DNA of 33,563 bases from Bacillota bacterium (GCA_023415145.1 JAEZLW010000085.1:1-33563); one strand, 5' to 3'. Shown: positions 15,987 through 24,820, numbered from the stretch's first letter. Notes: generated by a model not told the origin, from the sequence alone. Program-made: numbers and translations.

Positions 15987-17522
15987 GTGAATAAAGGACA
16001 ATTTCGTTTCATTATGTGCATCCTGTGCGTGGCTTTGATATTGGCAAGTTCCAGCGCTTTCGCATCGAACCTGAAGAATGAACCGGATTTTCATTTGATC
16101 GACAGCTTCATACAAAATCAGATGGAGGATTGCCGCATCCCCGGTTTTTCATTGGGAATCATTCGTGGAACCGAAGTGCTCTATTTAACGGGGTATGGCA
16201 AGGCCGATGAATCGGGCCGTGCCGTAATGCCGCAAACGCCCTTCGTGATTGGTTCTGTGAGCAAAACATTCACGGCATTGGCAGTGATGCAATTGGTGGA
16301 AGGCGGCCTGGTTTCGCTGGATCAGCCTGTTCAAGCGTACCTGCCTTCTTTTTCTCTTGCAGATCGCTCTGCCGCTGCCAAAATAACTGTTCGGCAGCTA
16401 TTGAACCATACCAGCGGCATTCCGAAAGAAGCTGAATTTAGGGCAGCAACGCTTCGTGGTGACGGAGAAACAATCAGCAGCCTGGTGGCCAAGTTTGATG
16501 TCATCAAACCTCATTCCCAGCCTGGTTCCGTGTATGCTTACAGCAATGCCAACTTCATTATACTTGGCGAATTGATACAGCAGGTATCCGGGTTGTCGTA
16601 TGGGGAATACATCAAAAAGTACATTTTCGAGCCGCTTGAGATGCACCACAGTTATACAACCGACAGCGATGCTGCGATGGATGGCCTTGCGGTGGGATAC
16701 CGGTCTGTCTTTGGCTTCCCGGTGCCTTCCGGGCTGCCCGTCCGTCAGGATTTTCTGCCTGCGGCAAACATTATCTCCTGTGCGGAGGATATGACACATT
16801 ATATGATGGCAATGCTGGGCGGCGGCAGGTACAAGGATGCGCAGGTATTGTCAGAGCAGGGGATCAGCATCATGCTGAAATCGTCGGCGGAATATACCAA
16901 ATGGATTTCCTATGGGCTCGGATGGTTCGTGACATCGGGCAGCATTTACCATGGCGGTGAGCTAACCGACTATCAGTCCATGGTGAAAATGCTGCCTCAG
17001 GATAGACTTGGCGTTGTATTGATGTATAATACATCCAGCAGCACCCTGGGGACGATTATGAATGTAGGTTACCGGGATAGGATAGAAACCGGTATCTTCA
17101 ACGTGCTCTATGGTGCCGACCCAATGGACCAGCCCGGGAGGAACCCTTTGGATTTGAACAATTACCCAACGGCGCTTAAGTATGGGATCATGCAATTCGC
17201 GTTTGTCCTGATTGTGCTGCTGCTTGCGCTATCCCTCATCAGGCTGCGTACCTTAGGCAGGCGCTTTGGTAAATCGAAGGCCGCACGCTTAAGACTAACA
17301 CTGGTCACTATACTGATCCATTTTGTTCTTCCGATGATTCTGCTTGTAGGCATACCTGTCAGCGCCAATGTCACTTGGGCATTCGTGCTTGATTACATCC
17401 CCGATGTGGGCTGGTATATGCTTGGTTCTGCGGTAATGCTGCTGCTGATAGGCGTTGCTAAGGGAATTGTCATTTGGAAGCATTCAATGCAAAAAGTCCA
17501 GCATTCCAAGCCTGCAGCATGA
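15987..17522 (+). CDS. Membrane-anchored serine hydrolase (class C beta-lactamase fold)
   Basis: A 511-residue protein (519 from the alternative ATG at 15963). After a signal-type segment (about 7-27, ending AFA-S) comes a beta-lactamase/penicillin-binding-protein domain with S90-V-S-K93, Y185-S-N187 and YHGGEL as the third motif, all as in the class C / Pab87 / EstB group. Three C-terminal membrane helices (about 395-415, 430-455, 465-490) hold it in the membrane with the catalytic domain outside. Such proteins are usually D-peptidases or esterases rather than true beta-lactamases. GTG 15987 is preferred because GAAGGGG lies upstream and the signal peptide is then of normal length. Its promoter holds a clear palindrome. 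Xylulokinase follows after 79 bases. Confidence 0.9.
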   Translation: MNKGQFRFIMCILCVALILASSSAFASNLKNEPDFHLIDSFIQNQMEDCRIPGFSLGIIRGTEVLYLTGYGKADESGRAVMPQTPFVIGSVSKTFTALAVMQLVEGGLVSLDQPVQAYLPSFSLADRSAAAKITVRQLLNHTSGIPKEAEFRAATLRGDGETISSLVAKFDVIKPHSQPGSVYAYSNANFIILGELIQQVSGLSYGEYIKKYIFEPLEMHHSYTTDSDAAMDGLAVGYRSVFGFPVPSGLPVRQDFLPAANIISCAEDMTHYMMAMLGGGRYKDAQVLSEQGISIMLKSSAEYTKWISYGLGWFVTSGSIYHGGELTDYQSMVKMLPQDRLGVVLMYNTSSSTLGTIMNVGYRDRIETGIFNVLYGADPMDQPGRNPLDLNNYPTALKYGIMQFAFVLIVLLLALSLIRLRTLGRRFGKSKAARLRLTLVTILIHFVLPMILLVGIPVSANVTWAFVLDYIPDVGWYMLGSAVMLLLIGVAKGIVIWKHSMQKVQHSKPAA

Positions 17523-17601
17523 AAGAAGACGTTGGGGTGAGTCTCCTCCCAGGCAGCTGATTGACGGCAAATGGCACATTCTCAAAAGGGGTATATGAGG
17601 C

Positions 17602-19137
17602 ATGCATAAACAATACATGATTGGTATCGATATTGGGACCTCCGGCGCCAAATGCATATTGATGGATCAATTTGGGCATGTTGCCGCTTCTTCCACCCAG
17701 GAGTATCCTTTGTATACACCCCGTCCCGGCTGGGCGGAGCAGCATCCCAGTGATTGGTGGGATGCTGTGAAGCGCGGCCTGAAAGCCATTCTTTCCAAGG
17801 CGGGCGTTTCAAACAATGAATTGATGGGTGTGAGCTTTTCCGGGCAAATGCACGGGCTTGTGGCGCTTGATAAGGAAAATGCGGTCATCCGACCGGCGTT
17901 TTTGTGGTGCGACCAGCGCAGCCAGCCACAGTGCGACCGGCTGATAGCAAAGGCGGGCGGACTGGAGGGCATTTTGAAGCATACAAACAATACCATGCTA
18001 TCCGGTTACACGGGAGGCAAGCTGCTGTGGCTTCGCGAAGAGGAGCCGGAGAGCTTTGAGCGGATGCGTGTGTTCCTTTGCCCCAAGGACTACATCCGGT
18101 ATCTTGTTTGCGGGGAGATTGCCATGGATGTGTCGGAAGCCTCCGGCACAGGCTTTTTCGATACGCAAAACCGTGTCTGGTCGCAGGAGTTGATCACCAT
18201 CGCGGGCCTTTCCCAAGGCATTTTCCCGCCGGTGGGGGAATCCATCAGCCTGGCGGGCCATGTGACCAGGGAGGCATCGGAATGCACAGGGCTGCCTGAA
18301 GGCCTGAAGGTATACATGGGCGGCGGTGACGCGGTGATTCAGTCCACCGGTTCAGGGCTGCTTGAGCCAGGCCGGATCGGTGTGGTGATTGGCACGGCCG
18401 GCAACGTATCCATGGGCCTTGGCAAGTTCTATCACAATCCGGGCGGCAGGCTGCAAATGTTCTGCAACAACGCACCGGGCATGTATCATGCCTTTGGCTG
18501 CAACCTGACGGCGGGAGGAGCGTATCGGTGGTACCGTGATGCGCTTTGCGAGCATGATTTGGAGCTTGCGGCGCGGACAGGCCAAAACGTATATGAGATA
18601 ATGGGGGAAAGCGCGAAGTTATCGCGGCCAGGTTCCAACGGTGTAATATTTGTGCCTTACCTTTCCGGAGAGCGCTGCCCCTATCCCGATCCCAATGCCC
18701 GCGGCATGTTCTACGGCCTGACGCTGGGCACGCAAAGGTGCGATATCACCCGCGCTGTGATGGAGGGCGTTACCTATGCCTTCAAACAGGTGGCCGATAT
18801 CATTTGCAGCTTCATTCCAGGCGGCGAGGTGATTGTATCCGGCGGCGGATCTGCTTCGCCATTGTGGCGGCAGATTTTGGCGGATGTGTTTCAAATGCCG
18901 GTGTATACGCTGTCAGCCTCCAGCGAGGGCGGCGCTTTCGGCGCAGCTATGGCGGCAGGAGTAGGCGCGGGCGTCTTTTGCAATTTTAGCGAGGCGGCAA
19001 CCATACTCAAGGTGGAAACGGAAACACTGCCTGATCCAAAAAGCCGGGAAGCTTACCGTGATGGGTTTTTAGTCTACAGCGAAATGTATCATGCCATGAA
19101 GCCGGTGTTTGATAAAGGCGCGGGCCTGGGAATGTAG
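17602..19137 (+). CDS. xylB: Xylulokinase (FGGY sugar kinase)
   Basis: A 511-residue FGGY carbohydrate kinase, close to the usual XylB length of about 500. It begins MIGIDIGTSGAKCILMD (phosphate-1 loop), has the xylulokinase hallmark FSGQMHGLV and the active-site LWCDQRS, and the second-domain signatures VVIGTAGNVS and PYLSGERCPYPDPNARG. It should phosphorylate D-xylulose to xylulose 5-phosphate for the pentose phosphate pathway. No xylose isomerase or transporter is beside it, so its substrate could be another ketose. AAGGGG lies ten bases before the ATG. The next gene starts 22 bases after its stop. Confidence 0.93.
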   Translation: MHKQYMIGIDIGTSGAKCILMDQFGHVAASSTQEYPLYTPRPGWAEQHPSDWWDAVKRGLKAILSKAGVSNNELMGVSFSGQMHGLVALDKENAVIRPAFLWCDQRSQPQCDRLIAKAGGLEGILKHTNNTMLSGYTGGKLLWLREEEPESFERMRVFLCPKDYIRYLVCGEIAMDVSEASGTGFFDTQNRVWSQELITIAGLSQGIFPPVGESISLAGHVTREASECTGLPEGLKVYMGGGDAVIQSTGSGLLEPGRIGVVIGTAGNVSMGLGKFYHNPGGRLQMFCNNAPGMYHAFGCNLTAGGAYRWYRDALCEHDLELAARTGQNVYEIMGESAKLSRPGSNGVIFVPYLSGERCPYPDPNARGMFYGLTLGTQRCDITRAVMEGVTYAFKQVADIICSFIPGGEVIVSGGGSASPLWRQILADVFQMPVYTLSASSEGGAFGAAMAAGVGAGVFCNFSEAATILKVETETLPDPKSREAYRDGFLVYSEMYHAMKPVFDKGAGLGM

Positions 19138-19159
19138 TTTTTATACATTTGGAGGATAC

Positions 19160-20125
19160 ATGAATACAGTTCCATTTGAGCAATGCCACATCCGGGAAGC
19201 GGGAGAACTCTTGTGCAAGGCCTACCAAACCGAGCGCGCAGCAGTACCGGTTTTACCAGAACGCAGTAAAGCTGATTTTTTTGAACGGATGGTTTCAGAT
19301 CTTGCAGGGAACGGCCTGGGTGTTGCCGCTGAGGAAGATGGCAAATTGCAGGGCTTTTTGACCGGCATGGAGGCTGGCGAACTCTTTGGTTTGAGCCGTG
19401 GTGTGTATATTCCAATATATGGCCATGCTGCGATGGGGCGGGACCGGCAGCTTATGTACCATCAATTGTACGCGAAAGCGGCCGATCTTTGGGTGCAAAA
19501 TGGCCTGCTTTCCCATGCAATTACGATGTACGCCCATGATGATGCGGCGGTGAACGCCTGGTTCTGGCAGAATTTTGGCTTGCGCTGCGTGGACGCCATC
19601 CGCTCCCTTAACGACATGTATTTGGGTGAGAAGGGTGCTTTCGACATCCGCCGTGTGACGCCGGAGAGTGCCGGGGCATTGCTTGAATTGCACCGTGAGC
19701 ATTTGCGGTATTACAAAAGGGCACCCATGTTCATGAAAGTGCATGAGGCCTGTAGTTTGGAGGAACTATGCGGCTGGCTATCGCAAAAGGATCATTACAT
19801 CTGGGCGGCTTTTGAAGATGAAGCGCCTGCGGCTTACATGATGCTTCGCCATGGCGGGGAAACGTTTGCATCGGAGGATGAAAAGTCCATGAACATCTGT
19901 GGCGCGTATGTAAAATCAAGCTTGCGTGGAACGGGTTATGGCGCGGCGATCCTCCAGTCCATTGTTAGCTGGCTTCGGGAAAATGGCTTCGAGCGGCTGG
20001 GTGTGGATTATGAATCCTTCAACATCCAGGGCAGCCGGTTTTGGCAGAAGCATTTCACACCCTTTACATACAGCCTTACCAGGCGCATAGATGAGCGGAA
20101 TGCAGGTCTTACGTGTGAGGTGTAA
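19160..20125 (+). CDS. Tandem-domain GNAT acetyltransferase
   Basis: A 321-residue protein, twice the usual GNAT length. The first half (about 1-150) looks like a degraded GNAT domain with GVAAEEDGKLQGFLTG as its beta-4 region and AVNAWFWQNFGLRCVDA at its end. The second half (about 160-315) holds the acetyl-CoA loop VKSSLRGTGYGAAILQ (Q/RxxGxG/A type) and the closing GSRFWQKHFTPFTYSL. Only the second domain seems able to bind acetyl-CoA; the first may recognise substrate. GGAGG five bases before ATG 19160 sets the start. Substrate unknown. It is likely co-transcribed with xylulokinase. Confidence 0.88.
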   Translation: MNTVPFEQCHIREAGELLCKAYQTERAAVPVLPERSKADFFERMVSDLAGNGLGVAAEEDGKLQGFLTGMEAGELFGLSRGVYIPIYGHAAMGRDRQLMYHQLYAKAADLWVQNGLLSHAITMYAHDDAAVNAWFWQNFGLRCVDAIRSLNDMYLGEKGAFDIRRVTPESAGALLELHREHLRYYKRAPMFMKVHEACSLEELCGWLSQKDHYIWAAFEDEAPAAYMMLRHGGETFASEDEKSMNICGAYVKSSLRGTGYGAAILQSIVSWLRENGFERLGVDYESFNIQGSRFWQKHFTPFTYSLTRRIDERNAGLTCEV

Positions 20126-20186
20126 CGCTGCGGTCCGAGAATTCAAAGAAGGCGGTATAACTTCCGCTTAATGGAAAGGTGATACG

Positions 20187-20714
20187 ATGTCTTTGATTGA
20201 AACAAATGACCTGTTCGGCGACAGGCTTGATTTGAGTATTGCTGAAGATTTTCACAGGATAAGCAATTCTCAATTCGTATTGCAATGGATGGACGATTGG
20301 GAAATGACCCTTGAGCAAGTGAAAAACCTGTTAACATATTTCATGCGGGGGTATGAGGTAAAGGACCCCGAAAAAGCACCTTATATTTTCGGCATATGGC
20401 ATAAGGAAACGAAAAGGTTCATAGGAATATGCGGCTTTGGCCCGAAAGATGAGTTGGGTGGGGAAGCTGAAATCGCATATTTTCTGGATGAACAGTATGC
20501 AAACAAAGGATATATGAGCCAATTTGTGAAGAAGGCGATCGGCTTTTACTTTGACATGACAAATAAACCGTATATATCGGCGATGGTCGATGAGAAGAAC
20601 CTTCCATCAAAAAAACTCTTGGATAAAATGGGCTTTGTTTTCCATGAAGTACATGACCCGTCCGGATGCTTGAAATCACATTACCGTTTATCTCGAAAAT
20701 CGTTTTCCTTGTAA
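20187..20714 (+). CDS. GNAT acetyltransferase (RimJ/RimL-like)
   Basis: A 175-residue single-domain GNAT protein. The fold can be followed from the N-terminal WMDDWEMTLEQV segment through FIGICGFGPKDELGGEAEIAY to EQYANKGYMSQFVKKA, the acetyl-CoA pyrophosphate loop, and ENLPSKKLLDKMGF, where the RimJ/RimL group normally has N-x-x-S-x-x-V-x-E-K-x-G-F. It may acetylate a protein N-terminus, an amino acid or an antibiotic. GGAAAGGTG precedes the ATG. Its codon use looks somewhat more AT-rich than its neighbours, which could mean recent acquisition. Confidence 0.9.
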   Translation: MSLIETNDLFGDRLDLSIAEDFHRISNSQFVLQWMDDWEMTLEQVKNLLTYFMRGYEVKDPEKAPYIFGIWHKETKRFIGICGFGPKDELGGEAEIAYFLDEQYANKGYMSQFVKKAIGFYFDMTNKPYISAMVDEKNLPSKKLLDKMGFVFHEVHDPSGCLKSHYRLSRKSFSL

Positions 20715-20804
20715 TTGGCCCGTAAAAGCGGCGACAGCAAGATGGAACCTGGCTTCACATTCCAACGGAGGAGCCGCCAACTGCATGGTATGCGGGAAAT
20801 GTGA

Positions 20805-20833
20805 GTAAAAAAGCACTCAAGGCACTAGCCTTG
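20805..20833 (-). terminator. Terminator of the GGDEF/HD-GYP gene
   Basis: Arms caaggc and gccttg around a four-base loop (20818-20833); on the minus strand AGTGCTTTTTT follows. It lies about 65 bases after the gene's stop. Confidence 0.65.
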
Positions 20834-20898
20834 GGGATACGCTGAAGGAAGCCCATGGCCTGATGATAAGTTATCTTTGCAAAATTGCCTGACTGTTT

Positions 20899-22731
20899 CT
20901 ACAAACGAACATTTTCCAAAAAGACATGGACGATATCCGGATCAAATTGTACGCCGGCCTGACGGTGAAGTTCTTCCATGGCTTCCTGCACTGTCATGCC
21001 ATCGCGGTAAGGCCGCCTGGTGGTCATGGCGTCAAAGGCATCTGCCACGCATATGATTCTGGCCACCAATGTTATTTCATTGCCCTTGAGCCCAAGGGGA
21101 TAACCCTTGCCGTCCCAGCGCTCATGGTGCTGGCGCACCGACTCCGCCAGATCCGTCATTTCTGCAACGCCGCACAAAATGCGGTACGCTGTTTCAGGAT
21201 GGCGGCGTATCTCTGTCCACTCTTCATTCGATAGCGGTGTTTTTTTGTCCAAAATCTCTGTGGGGATCATGATTTTGCCTATATCATGCAAAAGACCTGC
21301 CGTCTTGATGTTGTTAATCTCGCTTTCAGGCAGTGAAAGGGCTTGACCGATGGCAGAGCTTAATTCGCTTACCCGCTTGGAATGGGCTTCCTCGCGGGGA
21401 TTTTTTTCATACAGTGTTTTAACAATGGCGTTGATGGTGGCGCTTCTGATGCTGGGGCTTTCCAGAAGCTTGCGCTTGTACATATTGTCCTCGGCGTTTT
21501 TCAATACCTGGTCTATGGACTGGCTTTTCGACGTTTTTGTAAACCATCCGAAAGAGATAGAGAGTATGCCTTTGTCCGATTTGCTTTCCTTTACTTTTTC
21601 CAGTGCTTTTTTGATCATGGCTTCCGCTGCATGGGGAGTTGTGTTGGGAAGGAGTATCACAAACTCATCACCGCCAAACCGGCTGATGATATCTCCTTGC
21701 CTGAAGCATTTTTTCAGGATGGCTGCGGTCTTTCGCAACAGGTCGTCCCCGGCGAAGTGGCCAAAGGCATCGTTTGTCATTTTCAGACCGTTCAGATCGC
21801 CAATTACCAGCGTCAGGGGCAGTCTGTCCAGCTTGTCCAAACGGTTTAGCTCCGCTTCCAAATAGCGGCGGTTATACAGCTCAGTCAAGTGATCATGGCA
21901 GCTTAAAAATTCTATTTCATTCATGTGTAGTTTTTCACTGGTCACATCCCGAAATGCAAGGACGGTACCAACCTGTTTTCCGGTGACGTCACGAATGGAT
22001 ACGGCTCTGTCGGCTATCGGGCGCACGATGCCGTCCTTGGATATGAGCGCCGAATGGTACTTTGGCCTTATCACCCTGCCTGTTTCCAGCGCTTTTTGCA
22101 ACGGATCCTGTACGGGTTCCCGTGTTTGCTCGTTGATGACGCGATATACCTTATGGAAAGGCTGGCCGATGGCGCTGTCCTGATACCAGCCCGTTGTATT
22201 CCTGGCAACGTCATTGATCATGGTTACACGGCAATCTTCATCAGTGCAGATTACACCGTCGCCTATGGACATAAGTGTTGAGCGTAGTGTTTCCTGTGCA
22301 ATAAACAGGTGCCGTTTGCTATCTTCAAGCTCTTTATTAAGGTGTCTGGTTACCAATTGATTGCGCACCCTAAGCAGCATTTCTTCCCCCTGGCAGGGTT
22401 TCAAGATAAAATCACACCCTCCGGCTTGGAAGTTATCCGCCCATTCCGTCGCCTTATAGGGTGTGATGAGAAAGATCACAGGGACATCCGCTGATACGAT
22501 ATTCTTCCGTATTTGCTGATATGTTTGAGATGCAATGTCCATAAGATCCATGTCCAGCAGCACCAAATCAGGCTTTTGGCATTGAAGCAAAGCAAGGACC
22601 TGTTCTCCCGAATCCGCGGACCGGACATTATAGCCGTAACTTGTCAGCATTGAGGAAAAAAGGGACAGGTCCTCATGCGTGATGGCTGCGACAAGAATTT
22701 CCGCAGATCGACCGGGGTTGCTGTTCACCAT
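20899..22731 (-). CDS. REC-PAS-GGDEF-HD-GYP cyclic-di-GMP protein
   Basis: A 610-residue four-domain signalling protein. Receiver domain at about 10-128 with phospho-acceptor D60 and K111; PAS domain at about 145-265; diguanylate cyclase at about 275-420 with an intact G353-GDEF-357 and an inhibitory-site R344-Q-G-D347 five residues before it; HD-GYP phosphodiesterase at about 440-605 with H482-D483 and HHERWDGKGYP (535-545). Both making and breaking of cyclic di-GMP are therefore possible in one polypeptide, with REC phosphorylation and the PAS ligand as inputs. No partner histidine kinase is nearby. ATG 22731 has AGGAGG ten bases upstream; a longer frame to 22839 lies within the leader. Confidence 0.95.
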   Translation of the reverse strand: MVNSNPGRSAEILVAAITHEDLSLFSSMLTSYGYNVRSADSGEQVLALLQCQKPDLVLLDMDLMDIASQTYQQIRKNIVSADVPVIFLITPYKATEWADNFQAGGCDFILKPCQGEEMLLRVRNQLVTRHLNKELEDSKRHLFIAQETLRSTLMSIGDGVICTDEDCRVTMINDVARNTTGWYQDSAIGQPFHKVYRVINEQTREPVQDPLQKALETGRVIRPKYHSALISKDGIVRPIADRAVSIRDVTGKQVGTVLAFRDVTSEKLHMNEIEFLSCHDHLTELYNRRYLEAELNRLDKLDRLPLTLVIGDLNGLKMTNDAFGHFAGDDLLRKTAAILKKCFRQGDIISRFGGDEFVILLPNTTPHAAEAMIKKALEKVKESKSDKGILSISFGWFTKTSKSQSIDQVLKNAEDNMYKRKLLESPSIRSATINAIVKTLYEKNPREEAHSKRVSELSSAIGQALSLPESEINNIKTAGLLHDIGKIMIPTEILDKKTPLSNEEWTEIRRHPETAYRILCGVAEMTDLAESVRQHHERWDGKGYPLGLKGNEITLVARIICVADAFDAMTTRRPYRDGMTVQEAMEELHRQAGVQFDPDIVHVFLENVRL

Positions 22732-22785
22732 TTGCAGGTTTCCTCCTACCTGTTCAATCCCTTCAAAAAGCGCAATGGAAAATCG

Positions 22786-22821
22786 TCCGCCTTTCCGCCA
22801 TCGGAAATGGTGAAAGGCGGA
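22786..22821 (-). promoter_or_regulatory. Stem-loop in the leader of the GGDEF/HD-GYP gene
   Basis: Ten-base arms TCCGCCTTTC / GAAAGGCGGA, then an inner CCAT / ATGG pair with a five-base loop. It lies in a leader of about 130 bases, some 55 bases before the start codon. It does not match the cyclic-di-GMP riboswitch consensus I know, and no T-tract follows. Confidence 0.5.
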
Positions 22822-22870
22822 TGGATAAACGCTTATCATGGGGAAGAGGGGTATTGCTACTGTGTGTAAG

Positions 22871-22899
22871 AAATTATATCATACAAGCCCTAAACAAGC
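22871..22899 (-). promoter_or_regulatory. Promoter of the GGDEF/HD-GYP gene
   Basis: Minus strand TTGCTT (22899-22894), 17-base spacer, TATAAT (22876-22871). The predicted start near 22864 gives a leader of about 130 bases. Confidence 0.65.
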
Positions 22900-22946
22900 A
22901 AACAAAAATCGACAAAATTCCTCTGATTTTTCCAACAGAAGGGGAA

Positions 22947-23534
22947 CTATTTGTTCAAATAGCCCTCTACAATTTTTTGGGCAGGCAAAAGATAATCTTC
23001 GCCGGGGTCTATCGTCCTGCAAATAAGCATCAACGTGTAGCCTTGCAGCATGCTCCAAACAGCCAGGAAATCATTTCGCCACCCTTCTTTGTGCAACGGT
23101 TCAAAATATCTCTGCACGCAATCAAGGGCTACGGTCATGGGAAGCCTGCCTCCGGCTTGCAGCTTGTCTTCGCCAATATCGATGGGTTTTTGGTGGGATG
23201 TCATAAACACAAAGCGGAAATAGTCGGGATGCTCTGCCATAAAGCGTATGTATTCCCGGCACATGGCCAACAACTGCTGCTTTGGATCTTGCGGTTGATA
23301 GCCAATGGACAGCGACAAAGCGCTGCCAAACTCCACGGCAATTGCTTTTCCGATTTCTTCTATGATCTCATCTTTGCTTTGAAAGTGCTTGTAGGGCGCT
23401 GCATGGCTGACGCCGCACAAAGCTGCCAGCTTTCGAAGAGAAAAGCTCTCGTAGCCTTCTCTGGCAAGCAACTGGATGCCTTTGTGAATGAGATCTTGCT
23501 TTAAATCCCCGTGATGGTACTGCTTTTGAATCAT
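22947..23534 (-). CDS. TetR-family regulator with WHG-type C-terminal domain
   Basis: A 195-residue repressor. The helix-turn-helix is at about 29-52 (LRKLAALCGVSHAAPYKHF), preceded by HHGDLKQDLIHKGIQLLAREG, and the ligand domain resembles the WHG (TetR_C_33) group with EHPDYFRFVFM. GGAGG seven bases before ATG 23534 fixes the start among several in-frame ATGs. It is divergent from the EFR1 flavodoxin/ferredoxin gene; the 123-base gap holds two copies of a TGTAAACATT sequence, the likely operators for both directions. Confidence 0.92.
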   Translation of the reverse strand: MIQKQYHHGDLKQDLIHKGIQLLAREGYESFSLRKLAALCGVSHAAPYKHFQSKDEIIEEIGKAIAVEFGSALSLSIGYQPQDPKQQLLAMCREYIRFMAEHPDYFRFVFMTSHQKPIDIGEDKLQAGGRLPMTVALDCVQRYFEPLHKEGWRNDFLAVWSMLQGYTLMLICRTIDPGEDYLLPAQKIVEGYLNK

Positions 23535-23587
23535 GAACATACCTCCGGCAAGCTGAAATTTTCTTGCTATTATCTTACCACGCCATG

Positions 23588-23640
23588 TTGACAATGTAAA
23601 CATTAGGTGGTACACTTTTGATGTTACCAGTGTAAACATT
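23588..23640 (+). promoter_or_regulatory. TetR-controlled promoter with two operator copies
   Basis: TTGACA (23588-23593), a 17-base spacer and TACACT (23611-23616). AATGTAAACATT, a palindrome apart from its two central bases, lies in the spacer (23593-23604). A second copy, AGTGTAAACATT, is at 23629-23640, 36 bases further on and just downstream of the predicted transcription start. Binding there would block RNA polymerase. Confidence 0.65.
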
Positions 23641-23657
23641 TTATTGGAGGAAAATCT

Positions 23658-24410
23658 ATGGAGAATGTGATCTATTACTTCACTGGCAGGGGAAACTCCC
23701 TGAGTGTGGCCCAAGGGCTTTCCAAATTGATAACGAATACGGAGATCCGGCCTATGTCAACTGTGCGGGGAGAGGTAGTGCTGCGCCAGGAACGGGTAGG
23801 CTTGATACTTCCCGTGATCGACTTTGGCATTCCCCGATATGTACGCGATTTTTTGAAGCGTTTTGCGGCGGGTGAAGAGAAGCCCTACCTGTTTGCGGTC
23901 GTTACCTGCGGCGGCATGCCTGCTGCATCCCTTGAGACGGTGAAAAGAATGCTTCGTAAGCAGGGCTTTACACTGTCGGCGGGATGGATCCTGGAGTTTG
24001 GCAGGCGGATGATGACTGACGATGCGTTTCGGATGAAGCTTGATGAGATGGCGGATATCATTGGGAAGAAGATCTTTCATCCCAATCCACCCGTATCTCT
24101 CATGGGTAACCTGATGACGGGCCTGTTAAATCCTTTGGCACGGCTCATGATTGCCAATGAGGATAAAAAATTCCGGGTGGATGCAGGCTGCACCGGCTGC
24201 GGTGTTTGCATGCGTGTGTGCCCGGTGGATAACATTCAAATCAAGGACGGCAAGCCGGTGTGGCAGCACAGGTGCGAACAGTGCGCAGCCTGCTTTAGCT
24301 GGTGCCCGCAAAAGGCCATCTCCGGCACGTGTCTGGCCGCCAAAACGCATTATCAAAATCCGAAGGTGCGGCTGGAACAACTTTTTGAACAGAGTGGTAC
24401 AAAAAAATGA
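23658..24410 (+). CDS. EFR1-family flavodoxin/ferredoxin protein
   Basis: A 250-residue cytosolic electron carrier. The flavodoxin-like domain (about 1-165) opens IYYFTGRGNSLSVA, whose FTGRGNS is the FMN phosphate loop. The C-terminal part carries two 4Fe-4S motifs: C178, C181, C184, C188 and C206, C209, C212, C216. This matches the EFR1 family common in Clostridia. GGAGG precedes the ATG. Its TGA overlaps the ATG of the FMN-binding gene (ATGA), and a TetR gene lies divergently upstream, so electrons may pass from this protein to the membrane flavoprotein (inference). Confidence 0.92.
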   Translation: MENVIYYFTGRGNSLSVAQGLSKLITNTEIRPMSTVRGEVVLRQERVGLILPVIDFGIPRYVRDFLKRFAAGEEKPYLFAVVTCGGMPAASLETVKRMLRKQGFTLSAGWILEFGRRMMTDDAFRMKLDEMADIIGKKIFHPNPPVSLMGNLMTGLLNPLARLMIANEDKKFRVDAGCTGCGVCMRVCPVDNIQIKDGKPVWQHRCEQCAACFSWCPQKAISGTCLAAKTHYQNPKVRLEQLFEQSGTKK

Positions 24411-24820
24411 AACGAACTATGCCAAAATGGTTGAAGATTGCGGCAACTATTACAGGTTCCCTGCTTTTTATAACGATATGCGCCTATGCCGGGCTTGTGA
24501 TTTTAGCGAACAATACTCAGGCTGCCTACAAACAGATTACTCCGGTGAATCTGCAAGCGGTGGATGACGGCGTGTACAATGGAAAAGCCGGTGGATTCCT
24601 CTGCTCCATGGATTTGGATGTTACGGTTACAGATCATAGAATGACAAATATTGCTGTCAACCATCAGGTAAACGGGGGCGGCAAGTACCAGGCTCCGGGC
24701 ATGGCGGACCGTATACTGGATGCACAGTCCCTTGAAGTCGACACCATTTCCGGGGCGACGCTCACCAGCCAGACGATCCTGGTGGCTGTGCACGAAGCGC
24801 TGATGGACGGAGAAAGGTAA
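24407..24820 (+). CDS. Membrane-anchored FMN-binding (flavinylated) protein
   Basis: A 137-residue protein with one N-terminal membrane helix (about 10-34) and an extracytosolic FMN-binding domain. D112-T-I-S-G-A-T118 fits the D-x-x-(S/T)-G-A-T motif at which ApbE links FMN covalently to the threonine outside the membrane. No lipobox is seen, so the helix is the anchor. It overlaps the EFR1 gene by four bases and is followed by a strong terminator. ApbE is not in the window and would have to be encoded elsewhere. Confidence 0.9.
   Translation: MKRTMPKWLKIAATITGSLLFITICAYAGLVILANNTQAAYKQITPVNLQAVDDGVYNGKAGGFLCSMDLDVTVTDHRMTNIAVNHQVNGGGKYQAPGMADRILDAQSLEVDTISGATLTSQTILVAVHEALMDGER

Noticed and set aside
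15987..17522. True beta-lactamase conferring antibiotic resistance
   Set aside because: The motifs show only the serine-hydrolase fold. The three C-terminal membrane helices and length fit membrane-bound D-peptidase/esterase-like proteins better.
22786..22821. Cyclic-di-GMP riboswitch in the leader of the GGDEF/HD-GYP gene
   Set aside because: The known GEMM core sequences are not visible; only a simple stem-loop can be supported.
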